A stretch of DNA of 64,000 nucleotides from Pseudomonas oryzihabitans (GCF_024652905.1 NZ_CP102428.1:1314501-1378500), one strand, 5' to 3'. Positions 9,144 to 19,050 are shown, counted from the first letter of the stretch. The notes: generated by a model from the sequence alone, not told the origin. Program-made: numbers and translations.

Positions 9144-9218
9144 GGTCAGGCAGGCGGCATGGCTGCAGGTGATGGGCTAGGCTAGGCGGGCGAATGCCGC
9201 CCGTTGCCCAGGAGCCCC

Positions 9219-11015
9219 ATGTTGCGAACCCCTCTGTCGATCCTCACGCCCCTGTTCCTGTCCCTGACCCTGGCGGCCTGTAGCCACAGCCGCGAGACCT
9301 CCTTGCCCGTCGCCCCCGAGGCCGGCTCCGGCTATCGGCCCGGGCTGACGGCCAGCGAAGCCACCCGGCAGATGGCGGCGGCGGCCAATCCGCTGGCAGC
9401 CGAGGCCGGGCGGGAGATCCTGCGGCAGGGTGGCTCGGCCATCGATGCCGCCATCGCCATGCAAGCGGTCCTGACCCTGGTCGAGCCGCAATCCTCGGGA
9501 ATCGGCGGCGGTGCCTTCCTGCTCTACTGGGACGGTCGCAAGGTTCAGGCCTACGACGGTCGCGAAACCGCCCCGGCAGGTGCTACGGAACAGCTCTTCC
9601 TGCGTGCGGATGGCAGCCCCATGGCCTTCGAGGAGGCCCGCATCGGCGGGCGCTCGGTCGGGGTGCCCGGGGTGTTGCGCGCCCTGGAGCTGGCGCATCG
9701 CGACCACGGCAAGCTGGCCTGGCGGGTGTTGTTCGAGCCGGCCATCCGCCTGGCCCGCGAGGGTTTCCCATTGTCGCCGCGGCTGCATAACCAGCTTGTG
9801 CACGATCCTTTCCTCAAGCAGTCGCCCGGTATGGCCGCGCTGTATCTGGATGGGCAGGGTCAGGTGAAGCCGGTGGGCACCCGGCTGCGCAACCTTGAGT
9901 TGGCCGACACCCTGGCGCTGATCGCCCGGGAAGGTGCCGGGGCGCTCTATGGCGGCGACCTGGCCAAGGCCATCGCCTCGGCCGTACAGCGGAGCCCCAA
10001 TCCCGGCAGCCTGAACCTCCAGGATCTCGCCGGCTATCGTGCCAGGACGCGCACGCCACTGTGCACCGACTACCAGCGCTGGCGTGTCTGCGGCATGCCG
10101 CCGCCCGCCGGCGGCATCACCGTGGCTCAGACCCTGGGCATCCTCCAGGCCCTGCAGGCGCGGGATCCGGCCTGGGCGCTGGCGCCCCTGCGACCGGTAC
10201 CGACCACCTTGCCGGCGGCCCAGGAGCCGCGTCCCGAAGCCGTGCATCTGATTGCCGAAGCCGAGCGCCTGGCCTATGCCGATCGCGCCCAGTACGTGGC
10301 GGATCCGGAGCTGGTGCCGGTCAACGTCAAGGGGCTGCTCGATCCCGGCTATCTGGCCAGTCGTGCGCAGCAGGTCGGTGAGCGCAGCCTCGGCAAGGCC
10401 GCCCCCGGGGTGCCGCCCGGACCGACCCTGGCCTGGGCGCCGGACCGCTCGCCGCTGCGCCTCTCCACCTCCCAGGTGGTAGCCGCGGATGCCTGGGGCG
10501 GCGCCCTGTCCATGACCACCACGGTGGAGAGCTACTTCGGCTCCCATCTGATGGTGAAGGGCTTCATGCTCAACAATCAGCTGACGGACTTTTCCTTCGT
10601 ACCGCGGGAGAAGGGCCTGCCGGTGGCCAACCGGGTGGAGCCGGGCAAGCGTCCGCGCTCGACCATGTCGCCGACCCTGGTGTTCGATCGCCACAGTGGT
10701 GAGCTGCTGGCCGCCCTGGGCTCGCCGGGTGGCTCGCAGATCGCCGGCTATGTGGTCAAGACCCTGGTGGGCTTGCTGGATTGGCAACTGGATCCCCAGG
10801 CGGCCGCGGGGCTGCCGAATTTCGGCAGCCGCAACGGTCCCACCGAGCTGGAACGCGGCCAGACCACCCCGGCCTTGCGCCAGGCGCTGGAGCAGCGTGG
10901 GCATCAGGTGCGCGAAGACGAGATGACCAGTGGCATCCAGGTCATTCGCCGGATGGGATCAGGCTGGCAGGGGGGCGCGGACCCAAGACGGGAGGGCGCG
11001 GCGTTGGGGGATTAA
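9219..11015 (+). CDS. ggt: Gamma-glutamyltransferase family protein, predicted lipoprotein
   Basis: A 598-residue protein. The ATG at 9219 is preferred over the TTG at 9204 because AGGAG lies at 9210-9214. The N-terminus has a lipobox LAAC, so it is probably lipid-anchored. The large subunit begins NPLAAEAGREILRQGGSAIDAAIA and continues EPQSSGIGGGAF, both GGT hallmarks. The autocleavage threonine should lie in RLSTSQVVAAD, which replaces the usual TTHYSVVD. Later MLNNQLTDFSF and AALGSPGGSQI fit the small subunit. The enzyme hydrolyses or transfers gamma-glutamyl groups from glutathione in the periplasm. The altered nucleophile context leaves substrate and maturation less certain. Confidence 0.88.
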   Translation: MLRTPLSILTPLFLSLTLAACSHSRETSLPVAPEAGSGYRPGLTASEATRQMAAAANPLAAEAGREILRQGGSAIDAAIAMQAVLTLVEPQSSGIGGGAFLLYWDGRKVQAYDGRETAPAGATEQLFLRADGSPMAFEEARIGGRSVGVPGVLRALELAHRDHGKLAWRVLFEPAIRLAREGFPLSPRLHNQLVHDPFLKQSPGMAALYLDGQGQVKPVGTRLRNLELADTLALIAREGAGALYGGDLAKAIASAVQRSPNPGSLNLQDLAGYRARTRTPLCTDYQRWRVCGMPPPAGGITVAQTLGILQALQARDPAWALAPLRPVPTTLPAAQEPRPEAVHLIAEAERLAYADRAQYVADPELVPVNVKGLLDPGYLASRAQQVGERSLGKAAPGVPPGPTLAWAPDRSPLRLSTSQVVAADAWGGALSMTTTVESYFGSHLMVKGFMLNNQLTDFSFVPREKGLPVANRVEPGKRPRSTMSPTLVFDRHSGELLAALGSPGGSQIAGYVVKTLVGLLDWQLDPQAAAGLPNFGSRNGPTELERGQTTPALRQALEQRGHQVREDEMTSGIQVIRRMGSGWQGGADPRREGAALGD

Positions 11016-11035
11016 GTAGGCGTCGGAGGGCGACA

Positions 11036-11070
11036 GCCCTCACCCCAACCCTCTCCCAGAGGGAGAGGGG
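11036..11070. repeat. Extragenic hairpin repeat (CCCTCACCCC...GGGAGAGGG type)
   Basis: Between ggt and mqo, CCCTCTCCC (11049-11057) pairs with GGGAGAGGG (11061-11069) around a 3-base loop, preceded by CCCTCACCCCAA. The same motif is a very common extragenic repeat in proteobacteria and often lies after stop codons. It is 35-55 bases past the ggt stop. Confidence 0.6.
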
Positions 11071-11103
11071 GCGGTTTTGCTGGGGTGGGGACGTCAGGAG
11101 CAG

Positions 11104-11127
11104 GGATGGCCCGCCAGTGGGCCATCC
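11104..11127. terminator. Hairpin between convergent ggt and mqo
   Basis: GGATGGCCC (11104-11112) pairs perfectly with GGGCCATCC (11119-11127) around a 6-base loop, 9 bases before the mqo stop. No U-run follows on either strand, so it is at best a weak terminator or an RNA-stabilising end. Confidence 0.35.
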
Positions 11128-11135
11128 AGGTAGTG

Positions 11136-12632
11136 TCACGCCGGCTGGTCGAGTTGCAGTACGCGGGTGGTGCGCTCCCGTACTTCCCGCAGCAGCTCCG
11201 GCTCTTCGGCCAGCTTGTGACCGAAGGAGGGGAACATCTTGCGCAGCTTGGCCTGCCACTCTTCGCTCTGGTAGCGGCTCGGGAAGCAGCGCTCGACCAG
11301 GGTCAGCATGATGGACACCGAGGTGGAAGCACCTGGAGAGGCGCCCAGCAGGGCGGCGATGGTGCCGTCACCGGAAGCGACGATCTCGGTGCCGAACTGC
11401 AGGATGCCGCCTTTCTGCGGGTCCTTCTTGATGATCTGCACCCGTTGGCCAGCCACTTCCAGGCGCCAGTCCTGCTTGCGCACGGCCGGGTAGAAGGCGC
11501 GCAATTCCTCGACGCGCTGGTCGAAGGACTGCAGCACCTGGCCGACCAGGTAGCGGGTCAGCGGCATGTTGTCCCGCGCCACGGCGAGCATGGGGCCGAT
11601 GTTGCCGGACTTGATCGACTTGGGCAGGTCGAGGAAGGAACCGCGCTTGAGGAACTTGGTGGTGAAGCCGGCGAAGGGGCCGAACAGCAGCGACTTCTTG
11701 CCATCCACCACGCGGGTGTCCAGGTGCGGCACCGACATCGGCGGCGAGTTGACGCCGGCCAGGCCGTAGACCTTGGCCTGGTGCCGTTCGACGATGTGTG
11801 GGTCGTCGCAGCGCAGCCACTGGCCGCTCACCGGGAAGCCGCCGTAGCCGGCGCCCTCGGGGATGCCGGACTTCTGCAGCAGCGGCAGGGCCGCGCCACC
11901 GGCACCGAGGAAGACGAACTTGGCGATCAGCGTGCGCGTAGCACCGGAGCGGCTGTCCTCGATGGTCAGGCGCCAGCGTTGATCCGCTTCGCGGGTCAGA
12001 TTCACCACCTTCTGGTTGTAGCGCACCTGGGTGCCGGGACGGGTCTGCAGGTGACCCAGCAGGCTCATAGTCAGGGCGCCGAAGTTGACGTCGGTGCCAC
12101 CTGCCACATGGGTCGCCGCCACGGCTTCGGTAGCTGGGCGGCCTTCCATCACCAGGGGCATCCACTCGCGCAGCTTGGCGTGGTCCTCGGAATACTCCAT
12201 GCCGTCGAAGCAGGCGTGGTCCTTGAGGGCCTCATAGCGCTTGCGCAGGAAGGCGATGTCCTTGGCGCCATGCACGAAGGACATGTGCGGCACGGGGCTG
12301 ATGAAGGCGCGCGGCGAACCGAAGTGGCCTTCCTCGACCAGGTAGGACCAGAACTGCCTGGAGGCCTCGAACATGCCGTTGATGCTGAGGGCCTTGGTGA
12401 CGTCGATGCTGCCGTCCGCCTTTTCCGGCGTGTAGTTCAACTCGCAGAGGGCCGCATGGCCGGTTCCGGCGTTGTTCCAGGGGTTGGAACTCTCCGCCGC
12501 GCCTACGTCGAGCAGTTCGAGTACCTCGACGGTACTCGTGGGCTCCAGCTCCTTGAGCATGACCGCCAGGGTCGCACTCATGATTCCCGCGCCGACGAAA
12601 ACGAAATCCGACTCTTCGTTACCACTGTGCAT
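11136..12632 (-). CDS. mqo: Malate:quinone oxidoreductase
   Basis: A 498-residue FAD enzyme that oxidises malate to oxaloacetate and passes electrons to the quinone pool, replacing NAD malate dehydrogenase in the Pseudomonas TCA cycle. The dinucleotide-binding motif [17 protein letters not shown] lies at residues 11-27. [20 protein letters not shown] and the C-terminal [14 protein letters not shown] are Mqo signatures. It is a peripheral inner-membrane protein. The start is preceded by AGGAG (on the minus strand, around 12640). It is probably monocistronic, facing ggt and separated from ybiT by about 450 bp. Confidence 0.96.
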   Translation of the reverse strand: MHSGNEESDFVFVGAGIMSATLAVMLKELEPTSTVEVLELLDVGAAESSNPWNNAGTGHAALCELNYTPEKADGSIDVTKALSINGMFEASRQFWSYLVEEGHFGSPRAFISPVPHMSFVHGAKDIAFLRKRYEALKDHACFDGMEYSEDHAKLREWMPLVMEGRPATEAVAATHVAGGTDVNFGALTMSLLGHLQTRPGTQVRYNQKVVNLTREADQRWRLTIEDSRSGATRTLIAKFVFLGAGGAALPLLQKSGIPEGAGYGGFPVSGQWLRCDDPHIVERHQAKVYGLAGVNSPPMSVPHLDTRVVDGKKSLLFGPFAGFTTKFLKRGSFLDLPKSIKSGNIGPMLAVARDNMPLTRYLVGQVLQSFDQRVEELRAFYPAVRKQDWRLEVAGQRVQIIKKDPQKGGILQFGTEIVASGDGTIAALLGASPGASTSVSIMLTLVERCFPSRYQSEEWQAKLRKMFPSFGHKLAEEPELLREVRERTTRVLQLDQPA

Positions 12633-13087
12633 TCATCGTACTCCTGAGACAGTGTCTCGCTTTACACCTGAGGGAGAGCGGGCGTCGGAGCCCGACCTCG
12701 AGTTGGGCAACCCCGGACTGACCACGGACGGACAGGCAGGGGCAAGCAACCGGTAGGGCATGGCAGTCAGTTGCGACAGCGGCCGTCCGGCAATGTTCTG
12801 ATTTATTAGGTTGGGGCCGACCGTTCTGGCGGATCGGCAGAGGCCGATGCCAGGCGGGGAGATCAGTATGCGAAAGGGAACCCGTCGAGCGTGCCGGAAG
12901 GGGGCGCTACGTGTTACGAGACGTGGCAGGAGACCCCTGGTCTCCCGGCGCAAACGATAGGTGATGATCGCGGCGATCCTGGTCGAGTACCCGTTTCGGT
13001 GCGAAATGATACCTAGGGTAACTGCTTAGGGCACCATCTATTTTGTTCGTGTAGTGGGTTGCGCGACCCACTACACGAACCCTGGGG
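12633..13087. other. Non-coding gap between mqo and ybiT
   Basis: These 455 bases hold no convincing gene; an open frame at 12633-12953 on the minus strand lacks any family character. The left part must contain the mqo promoter and leader, but no clear -35/-10 pair was identified. The only strong structure is the inverted repeat at 13045-13080. Confidence 0.6.
13045..13080. repeat. 15-bp perfect inverted repeat after ybiT
   Basis: Arms 13045-13059 and 13066-13080 (GTTCGTGTAGTGGGT and its complement) flank a 6-base loop TGCGCG, 7 bases beyond the ybiT stop. On the ybiT strand the bases after the stem are A-rich rather than U-rich, so this is not a textbook intrinsic terminator, though its position fits transcript-end processing. 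Confidence 0.6.
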
Positions 13088-14677
13088 TCAGCCGTTGATG
13101 CCCTGGCTGCGTAGGTAGTCGTCGTAGCTGCCGCTGAAATCCACCACGCCGGTCTCGCTCATGTCGAGGATGCGGGTGGCCAGCGAGGAGACGAATTCAC
13201 GGTCGTGGCTGACGAAGATCAGGGTGCCCGGATAATTTTCCAGTGCCAGGTTCAGCGCCTCGATGGATTCCATGTCCAGGTGGTTGGTGGGTTCGTCCAT
13301 CACCAGCACGTTGGGCTTCTTCAGGATCAGCTTGCCGAACAGCATGCGACCCTGCTCGCCACCGGAGATGACCTTGACCGACTTCTGGATGTCGTCGCTG
13401 GAGAACAGCATGCGACCCAGGGTGCCGCGGACCATCTGCTCGCCGCCTTGGGTCCATTGACCCATCCAGTCGAACAGGGTGACGTCGTCGGCGAAGTCCT
13501 CGGCGTGGTCCTGGGCGAAATAGCCGACATCGGCGCTGTCGGTCCACTTCACTTCACCGCTCTGGGGGGCCATCTCGCCCACCAGGGTGCGCAGCAGGGT
13601 GGTCTTGCCGATGCCGTTGGGGCCGATGATGGCGACCCGCTCGCCGGCTTCGATCTGCAGGCCCAGGCGCTTGAACAGCGGGGTGCCGTCGAAGCCCTGG
13701 GTGACGTTTTCCAGGGTCACCGCCTGGCGGTGCAGCTTCTTGTACTGCTCGAAGCGGATGAACGGACTGACGCGGCTGGACGGCTTGACCTCGTCCAGCT
13801 GGATCTTGTCGATCTGGCGCGCCCGGCTGGTGGCCTGCTTGGCCTTGGAGGCGTTGGCCGAGAAGCGGCTGACGAACTGCTGCAGTTCGGCGATCTGGGC
13901 CTTCTTCTTGGCGTTGTCCGACAGCAGGCGTTCGCGGGCCTGGGTGGCGGCGGTCATGTACTCGTCGTAGTTGCCGGGGAACAGGCGCAGCTCACCGTAA
14001 TCCAGGTCGGCCATGTGGGTACAGACGCTGTTCAGGAAGTGCCGATCGTGGGAGATGATGATCATGGTGCTGTTGCGCGCGACCAGGATGCCTTCCAGCC
14101 AGCGGATGGTATTGATGTCCAGGTGGTTGGTCGGTTCGTCGAGCAGCAGCAGTTCCGGATCGGAGAACAACGCCTGGGCCAGCAGCACCCGCAGCTTCCA
14201 GCCAGGGGCGACGGCGCTCATGGGGCCGAAGTGCTGGTCCTGGGGGATGCCCAGGCCGAGCAGCAGCTCGCCCGCCCGCGCTTCCGCGGTGTAGCCATCG
14301 TATTCAGCGAACTGCACCTCCAGTTCGGCCACGGCCATGCCGTCGTCTTCGCTCATTTCCGGCAGGGCGTAGATGCGGTCGCGCTCGGCCTTGACCTTGG
14401 CCAGTTCGGCGTGGCCCATGATCACGGTATCGATGACCGTGCAGTCTTCGTAGGCGAATTGATCCTGGCGCAGCTTGCCCAGGCGCACGTTGGGCTCGAG
14501 CATCACCTGGCCGCCGGTGGGTTCGAGATCGCCCCCGAGAATCTTCATGAAGGTGGACTTGCCGCAGCCGTTGGCGCCGATCAGGCCGTAGCGATGGCCG
14601 TTGCCGAATTTGACGGACACGTTCTCGAACAGCGGCTTGGCGCCAAACTGCATGGTGATGTTAGCGGTGGAGATCAA
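13088..14677 (-). CDS. ybiT: ABC-F family ATPase YbiT
   Basis: A 529-residue soluble protein with two ABC domains and no membrane segment, the ABC-F arrangement. The start [24 protein letters not shown] is diagnostic for YbiT rather than EttA or Uup. Walker A motifs are GANGCGKST (residues 34-42) and GPNGIGKTT. Walker B sequences are [12 protein letters not shown] and [12 protein letters not shown], and a signature ISGGEQGRM is visible. Between them lies the charged P-site linker (about residues 240-320). ABC-F proteins act on the ribosome, sensing or clearing translation states. It is probably monocistronic. Confidence 0.93.
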   Translation of the reverse strand: MISTANITMQFGAKPLFENVSVKFGNGHRYGLIGANGCGKSTFMKILGGDLEPTGGQVMLEPNVRLGKLRQDQFAYEDCTVIDTVIMGHAELAKVKAERDRIYALPEMSEDDGMAVAELEVQFAEYDGYTAEARAGELLLGLGIPQDQHFGPMSAVAPGWKLRVLLAQALFSDPELLLLDEPTNHLDINTIRWLEGILVARNSTMIIISHDRHFLNSVCTHMADLDYGELRLFPGNYDEYMTAATQARERLLSDNAKKKAQIAELQQFVSRFSANASKAKQATSRARQIDKIQLDEVKPSSRVSPFIRFEQYKKLHRQAVTLENVTQGFDGTPLFKRLGLQIEAGERVAIIGPNGIGKTTLLRTLVGEMAPQSGEVKWTDSADVGYFAQDHAEDFADDVTLFDWMGQWTQGGEQMVRGTLGRMLFSSDDIQKSVKVISGGEQGRMLFGKLILKKPNVLVMDEPTNHLDMESIEALNLALENYPGTLIFVSHDREFVSSLATRILDMSETGVVDFSGSYDDYLRSQGING

Positions 14678-14917
14678 GGGGGGTACCTGTAAGGGGTTTC
14701 AGACCGGAGCTCGGCCGCTGTCCGGGCCGGCAAGCGGCTTGGACAGGGCGTTCCGGTCGGATGGGCAGAGCTCCAGCGGGCAGGGTCGATGGGCAGCGAC
14801 GGTGCGCGGCGGCCTGGCTGGGCTGCGGTAAAGGCGGGCGGCGCCCGACATGCCGCCTATTGTGGCATAGCTGCGAGGTGGTTTGTACGGGGCAGGCGGC
14901 GGCTGGCTGTCGCTGGA

Positions 14918-15352
14918 CTAACTGGCGGCGGGGCCGGGGAAGTCTGGCCGGGGTACCACCTTCCAGACGGCTTCAGTCAGTTGATCCAGCGTCCACGGCT
15001 TGTGCAGGAAGGGCACCCCGGACGGGATGTCATTTCTCAAGCCGGCGTAGCCGGACATCAAGACGAAGGGCACCGCGGGCCAACGCTCGCTGACGATCTT
15101 GGCCAGTTGCACGCCATCGATCACGCCGGGCATCCGCACGTTCGACACCACGACGTTCACCTGCTGCCAGTGCAGCTCCAGAAATTGCAGGGCGGCGTCG
15201 GCGGTGCCAAAGGTTTCCACATGGAAGCCTTCCTGCTTGAGCACCTCGCGTACCAGGGCTTGCAGCAGCAGCTCATCTTCCGAAACGACCGCGAGCAGAT
15301 TCGCGGGGCTGGCAGAGCGGGTCGGGGTATCCATAGGCAGGCAATCCGGCAT
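14918..15352 (-). CDS. Stand-alone receiver-domain protein lacking the phospho-aspartate
   Basis: A 144-residue protein that is essentially one REC domain with a short N-terminal tail. The acidic pocket reads AVVSEDELLLQ. The usual phosphoacceptor aspartate is replaced by asparagine in VVVSNVRMPG (codon AAC). The switch region FVLMSGYAG and the conserved lysine in FLHKPW are retained. It resembles the REC domains attached to hybrid sensor kinases (LLLTDVRMPG). Without the aspartate, phosphotransfer should not work in the normal way. No kinase or output gene is adjacent. No good ribosome-binding site precedes the ATG at 15352, so a start a few codons later (15334) is possible. Confidence 0.75.
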   Translation of the reverse strand: MPDCLPMDTPTRSASPANLLAVVSEDELLLQALVREVLKQEGFHVETFGTADAALQFLELHWQQVNVVVSNVRMPGVIDGVQLAKIVSERWPAVPFVLMSGYAGLRNDIPSGVPFLHKPWTLDQLTEAVWKVVPRPDFPGPAAS

Positions 15353-15587
15353 GGGAGGATCCCTGGAGTCTAGTCAGGCGCAGGCCAGGCTGCTGGCCAA
15401 TGGCCCGAAAAGACTGGCGATTACTCGGGGTGTGGACTTGCCAACCGGGACGGCGTCTCTGCCCGAAGGCTCTGGCAAGGCACTGACGCCACTGGCGAAT
15501 GGGGCGACGTGCGGTAGGCACCAGGGTGAAACATCTGGCGTCGTCGACCAACTAAAGCTTGAGACCGAACGGCACAGGAGCCACGGC

Positions 15588-15782
15588 ATGATCCTTTCTC
15601 TTTCTCCCGCGCCCGACACCACCGCTCCGCTGGCCCTCTGGCTGGGCGGCGATCAGGCACCCCTCAACGACTCCGACATGGCCGATGAAGAGATCGATAC
15701 CGAGATCCCTGACGAGGTGGTCGAGAACCTCACCGAACCGGCCAAGCCGCCCGCACCGATTCCGGATCCCGGCCCATTGTAG
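15588..15782 (+). CDS. Small acidic, proline-rich hypothetical protein
   Basis: A 64-residue frame starting at an ATG with AGGAG 7 bases upstream. The middle is strongly acidic (DMADEEIDTEIPDEVVE) and the tail proline-rich (AKPPAPIPDPGPL). No known domain or membrane segment is recognised. The same frame extends upstream to 15099, but that part overlaps the receiver gene in antisense and looks non-coding, so only the short form is supported. It is convergent with the downstream MFS gene. Function unknown; a real but lineage-specific small protein is plausible. Confidence 0.5.
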   Translation: MILSLSPAPDTTAPLALWLGGDQAPLNDSDMADEEIDTEIPDEVVENLTEPAKPPAPIPDPGPL

Positions 15783-15848
15783 AGATCACAGGGGGCAGCA
15801 GCCTGGGCGCTCCCGATCCAGGGCTTCGCCCTCGACCAATGCGGCCAT

Positions 15849-17057
15849 TCAGGTCTTGATCGGGTCTTTGCTCTCGCGCAGCGCTCGATGATAGAGCAAA
15901 GCACTCAGACCCAGGCCCGCCAGGGCCATGAGACCGGCAAAGAGGAAGATGGCGCTGAAGCCGAAGCCGTTGGCGATGGCGCCGGCGAGAGGGCCGGTGA
16001 TCCCCAGCGCCAGATCCAGGCATAGCGAGTAGGCGCCCAGCGCCGCGCTGCGATTGGTTGGCGGTACCTTGACGATGGCCTCCACGCCCAAGGCCGGATA
16101 GACCAGCGAGAGTCCGAAACCCGCCATGGCCGCGCCCACCAACGCCATCTGTGGGGTGACCGCCAGCCAAAGCAGCAGCAACCCTAGGGTCTCCACGCTG
16201 AAACAGGCCAGGGCGACGCGGAAGCCGCCCAGCGTGTTGATGGTGCCGGCGAACAGCAGCCGCGCGCAGATGAAGGCCGCACCGAAGGCGGTCAGGCAGA
16301 AGGCCGCGTTGGGCCAGCCGTTGCTCGCGTAGTAGAGCGTGACGAAGGTGGCGATAGCGCCGAAGCCGATGGAGCTGAGCAACAGGCAGAGGCCGAAGGG
16401 GCTGATGCGCCAGAATACCTTGTGAAAGGGCAGCCGCTCGCCTGGAATCACCGGCGCCGGCTCCTTGTTCCAGGCCAGGGCCAGACCCAGAGCACCGAGC
16501 AGGGCGATGGCCACGCCGAGGCTCCAGAGCCCTAGGCCCGCTACCATGGCCACGCCCAGGGGCGCGCCCAGAGCCAGGGCGCCATAGGCGGCGATGCCGT
16601 TCCAGGAGATCACCTTGCTCACGTGCTGCATGCCGACGCTGCCCATGCCCCAACTCAGGCAACCGGTACCGATCATGGCCTGGGACATGCCGAGGATGAC
16701 CCGGCCGACGATCAGCAGGCCCAGGCTGAGACCCGGCACGCTCTGCAGCGAGGTGGCCAGCAGGGTCAACACGCCGCAGGCGACGCAGCCGAACAGGCCG
16801 TAGATCACTCCACGCTTGGCGCCGATGCTGTCGGCCAGCTTACCGGCGAGGGGGCGGGTGAAGAGGGTGGCGAGGTACTGGATACTGATCGCCAGTCCGG
16901 CGATGACCGATCCATAGCCGAGATCGTCGTGCACGTAGCCCGGCAGGATCGCCAGTGGCAGGCCGATCGCCAGGAACAGCAGAAAGCTGAAGACGACGAT
17001 CGAAACGATGCGCAGCGTGATGGCGAGGGAGGCGGCAGGCGGGGCGGTCGTGGTCAT
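15849..17057 (-). CDS. MFS transporter (YfcJ/YhhS-like), second of a tandem pair
   Basis: A 402-residue major facilitator protein with 12 predicted helices. The start at 17057 gives [18 protein letters not shown], directly before helix 1, and overlaps the upstream paralogue stop by 4 bases. The loop-2 motif appears as [23 protein letters not shown] (the G-x-x-A-D-x-x-G-x-(R/K) type, split here for length). LSWGMGSVG and [19 protein letters not shown] recur in both copies. The annotation class is arabinose-efflux-like MFS; the true substrate is unknown. The in-frame extension to 17726 lies inside the paralogue and is not real. Confidence 0.88.
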   Translation of the reverse strand: MTTTAPPAASLAITLRIVSIVVFSFLLFLAIGLPLAILPGYVHDDLGYGSVIAGLAISIQYLATLFTRPLAGKLADSIGAKRGVIYGLFGCVACGVLTLLATSLQSVPGLSLGLLIVGRVILGMSQAMIGTGCLSWGMGSVGMQHVSKVISWNGIAAYGALALGAPLGVAMVAGLGLWSLGVAIALLGALGLALAWNKEPAPVIPGERLPFHKVFWRISPFGLCLLLSSIGFGAIATFVTLYYASNGWPNAAFCLTAFGAAFICARLLFAGTINTLGGFRVALACFSVETLGLLLLWLAVTPQMALVGAAMAGFGLSLVYPALGVEAIVKVPPTNRSAALGAYSLCLDLALGITGPLAGAIANGFGFSAIFLFAGLMALAGLGLSALLYHRALRESKDPIKT

Positions 17058-18262
17058 GGCTGTTCTCGCGAGGACTCGTCGAAACGGCAGAGGAGGCGAA
17101 CGCTGAGGGCCAAGCCTGCCAGCGCGGCCAGGGCCGCGCAGAGAAAGCTGGCGGCATAGCCGAAATGGGTGGCCACGGCGCCGATGAGAGGCCCTGTCAC
17201 CGCCAGCGAAAGGTCGATGAACACCGAATAGCCGGCCAGGGCGGCACCGCGGTTCGAGGCCGGAACCCGCTGCACCGCTTCCACGGCCAGCGCCGGAAAC
17301 ACCAGCGAGAAGCCGATTCCGGTGAGGGCGGCGCCCACCAGGGCAGTGGTCATGCTGGGGGCCAGCCAGAGGATGGTCAGGCCCACGGCTTCCACCGCCA
17401 GGCTGACGATGGCGACGCGAAAGCCGCCGTGGCGATTGATGGCGTTGGCGCAGACCAGGCGTACACCGATGAAGAAACAGCCAAACACCGTCAGGCACAG
17501 GGCCGCGCCACTCCAGCCCTGACTGGCGTAATAGAGGGTGATGAAGGTCGCCAGGGTGCCGAAGCCGATGCCACCCAACGCCAGGCCCAGGCCGAAAGGC
17601 AATACCCGGCCCAGCACCGTGGTGAAGGGCAGGCGTTCGCCGCGCACCGGAACGATGGGCGGGCGGGGCTTGGCGATTCGATAGCCCAGCGCCGCCAGAC
17701 CGATGATGCTGGCGCCCAAGCTCCACAGTCCCAGGCTGTCCACCAGCACCACGCCAAGGGGGGCGCCTATGGCCAGGGCACCGTAGCTGGCGACGCCGTT
17801 CCAGGAGATCACCTTGGCGGTGTTGGCCGGGCCGACCCGGCCGATCGCCCAGGAGATGGCGCCGGTACCCGAGAGGCTTTCGGCGCAGCCCAGCACCAGT
17901 CGGCCGAGCAACAGGGCACCAAGGCTGACCCAGGGCCAGGCTTGCAAGAGTACCGAGGCCAGCATCAGCACGCCGCTGAGACCGCAGCCGAGCATGCCAT
18001 AGAGCACCGACTGCTTAGCGCCCACGGTGTCGATGATGCGTCCGGCATGGGAGCGCGAGAACAGGGTCGCCAGGTACTGACTGCTGATCACCAGGCCGGC
18101 GATGATCGAGTTGAAGCCCAGCTGGTCGTGCACGAAGCCCGGCAGCACGGCCAGGGGGATGCCGATGGTAAGGTAGGCGATAAAGGTAAAGAGCACCGTA
18201 CCCAAGGTAATGCGGGTGGCCAGAGCGGGTGAGGGTGCAGGCGGTAGGCTGGCGGTCGACAT
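17054..18262 (-). CDS. MFS transporter (YfcJ/YhhS-like), first of a tandem pair
   Basis: A 402-residue MFS protein, exactly the length of its downstream neighbour and alignable with it throughout: [14 protein letters not shown] here versus [14 protein letters not shown] there, and [19 protein letters not shown] versus [19 protein letters not shown]. The ATG at 18262 fits the short cytoplasmic N-terminus [17 protein letters not shown]. The sequence upstream of 18262 in the same frame overlaps the divergent DUF192 gene and is rejected. It probably exports a small hydrophilic or drug-like compound across the inner membrane. No regulator gene is adjacent. Confidence 0.88.
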   Translation of the reverse strand: MSTASLPPAPSPALATRITLGTVLFTFIAYLTIGIPLAVLPGFVHDQLGFNSIIAGLVISSQYLATLFSRSHAGRIIDTVGAKQSVLYGMLGCGLSGVLMLASVLLQAWPWVSLGALLLGRLVLGCAESLSGTGAISWAIGRVGPANTAKVISWNGVASYGALAIGAPLGVVLVDSLGLWSLGASIIGLAALGYRIAKPRPPIVPVRGERLPFTTVLGRVLPFGLGLALGGIGFGTLATFITLYYASQGWSGAALCLTVFGCFFIGVRLVCANAINRHGGFRVAIVSLAVEAVGLTILWLAPSMTTALVGAALTGIGFSLVFPALAVEAVQRVPASNRGAALAGYSVFIDLSLAVTGPLIGAVATHFGYAASFLCAALAALAGLALSVRLLCRFDESSREQP

Positions 18263-18326
18263 CGGACTCGAGAGGTTGTCTGACAATGTGGGATAGATTG
18301 CTTTCGCCTGGCAAAGGTCACATGCG

Positions 18327-18806
18327 ATGACATTTTTTATCCAGGTCCGAGACGGAGCGAAACGGGCGCTGGGCCCTGGTCGGCGCGGCCTGCTGCTGGC
18401 CGCACTGGCGGCTATGCCCATCTGGGCGGCAGAGCGCATCGAGCTGCGGATTGGCGACCAGCGCCTCGCTGTAGAAGTGGCAACGACTCCAGCCCAGCGG
18501 GCCCAGGGACTCATGGGGCGACCGCCATTGGCAGCCCACGAAGGCATGCTGTTCGTCTTTGCTGGGGATGACGAACGCTGCCTGTGGATGCGCGATACCC
18601 CCAGCGCGCTAGCCGCCGCCTTTATTGATGCCGGCGGCAAGGTCCTCAATACCGTCGAAATGCAGCCGCTGACCGATACCCGCCACTGCTCCCGGGCCCC
18701 GGCGCGCTATGCCTTGGAAACTCCTGCTGGTTGGTTTTCCACGCGGGGGATTCGCGCGGGCGAGCGTCTCCAAGGGTTGGAGAAGGTGGCACCTGCCTCC
18801 CGATAG
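18327..18806 (+). CDS. DUF192 exported protein
   Basis: A 159-residue protein with a signal-peptide-like segment ([19 protein letters not shown], residues 19-37) and a DUF192 domain. The motifs are [39 protein letters not shown] and the C-terminal [16 protein letters not shown]. The usual WMKNTxIPLD reads [10 protein letters not shown], a modest divergence. The family is periplasmic or secreted and of unknown function. The gene is divergent from the MFS pair with 64 bases between starts. AAAGG lies 9 bases before the ATG. Confidence 0.85.
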   Translation: MTFFIQVRDGAKRALGPGRRGLLLAALAAMPIWAAERIELRIGDQRLAVEVATTPAQRAQGLMGRPPLAAHEGMLFVFAGDDERCLWMRDTPSALAAAFIDAGGKVLNTVEMQPLTDTRHCSRAPARYALETPAGWFSTRGIRAGERLQGLEKVAPASR

Positions 18807-19050
18807 TCCCGCTTTTCCTCACACCTGAAATAGCAGAAATTCGATAGCTAAATACTTTTAAAATCAAGAACTTGAATGTGATTTTTGATCTTGATTCTAG
18901 AGTTATGTTGAGAAAGTACTTTAAGTCTTGATCGGGATGCCTGTCGCTATCGATAGTGTCTCCTGGGGTGCCTGACACGAATCTAGGCAACAGGGTGGGA
19001 TACATCCCCGTGTTGCCCCAGGTCTCTTTCTGGAAAGGCCCGACTGGTCC
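18807..19050. other. AT-rich intergenic island with a weak hairpin
   Basis: Between two convergent genes, bases about 18825-18935 are far richer in A and T than the surrounding DNA and hold short palindromes such as CAAGAACTTG. Near the end, GGCAACA (18986-18992) pairs with TGTTGCC (19011-19017), a possible transcript end for the leftward fusion gene. No ORF with family character is present. It could be a small RNA gene, a remnant of transferred DNA or simply unconstrained sequence. Confidence 0.5.

Noticed and set aside
12633..12953. 106-codon minus-strand frame upstream of mqo
   Set aside because: No recognisable domain; it spans the mqo promoter region and its composition looks random.
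15099..15587. N-terminal extension of the small acidic protein frame
   Set aside because: It overlaps the receiver gene in antisense and reads as low-quality sequence; the well-placed AGGAG favours the short form.
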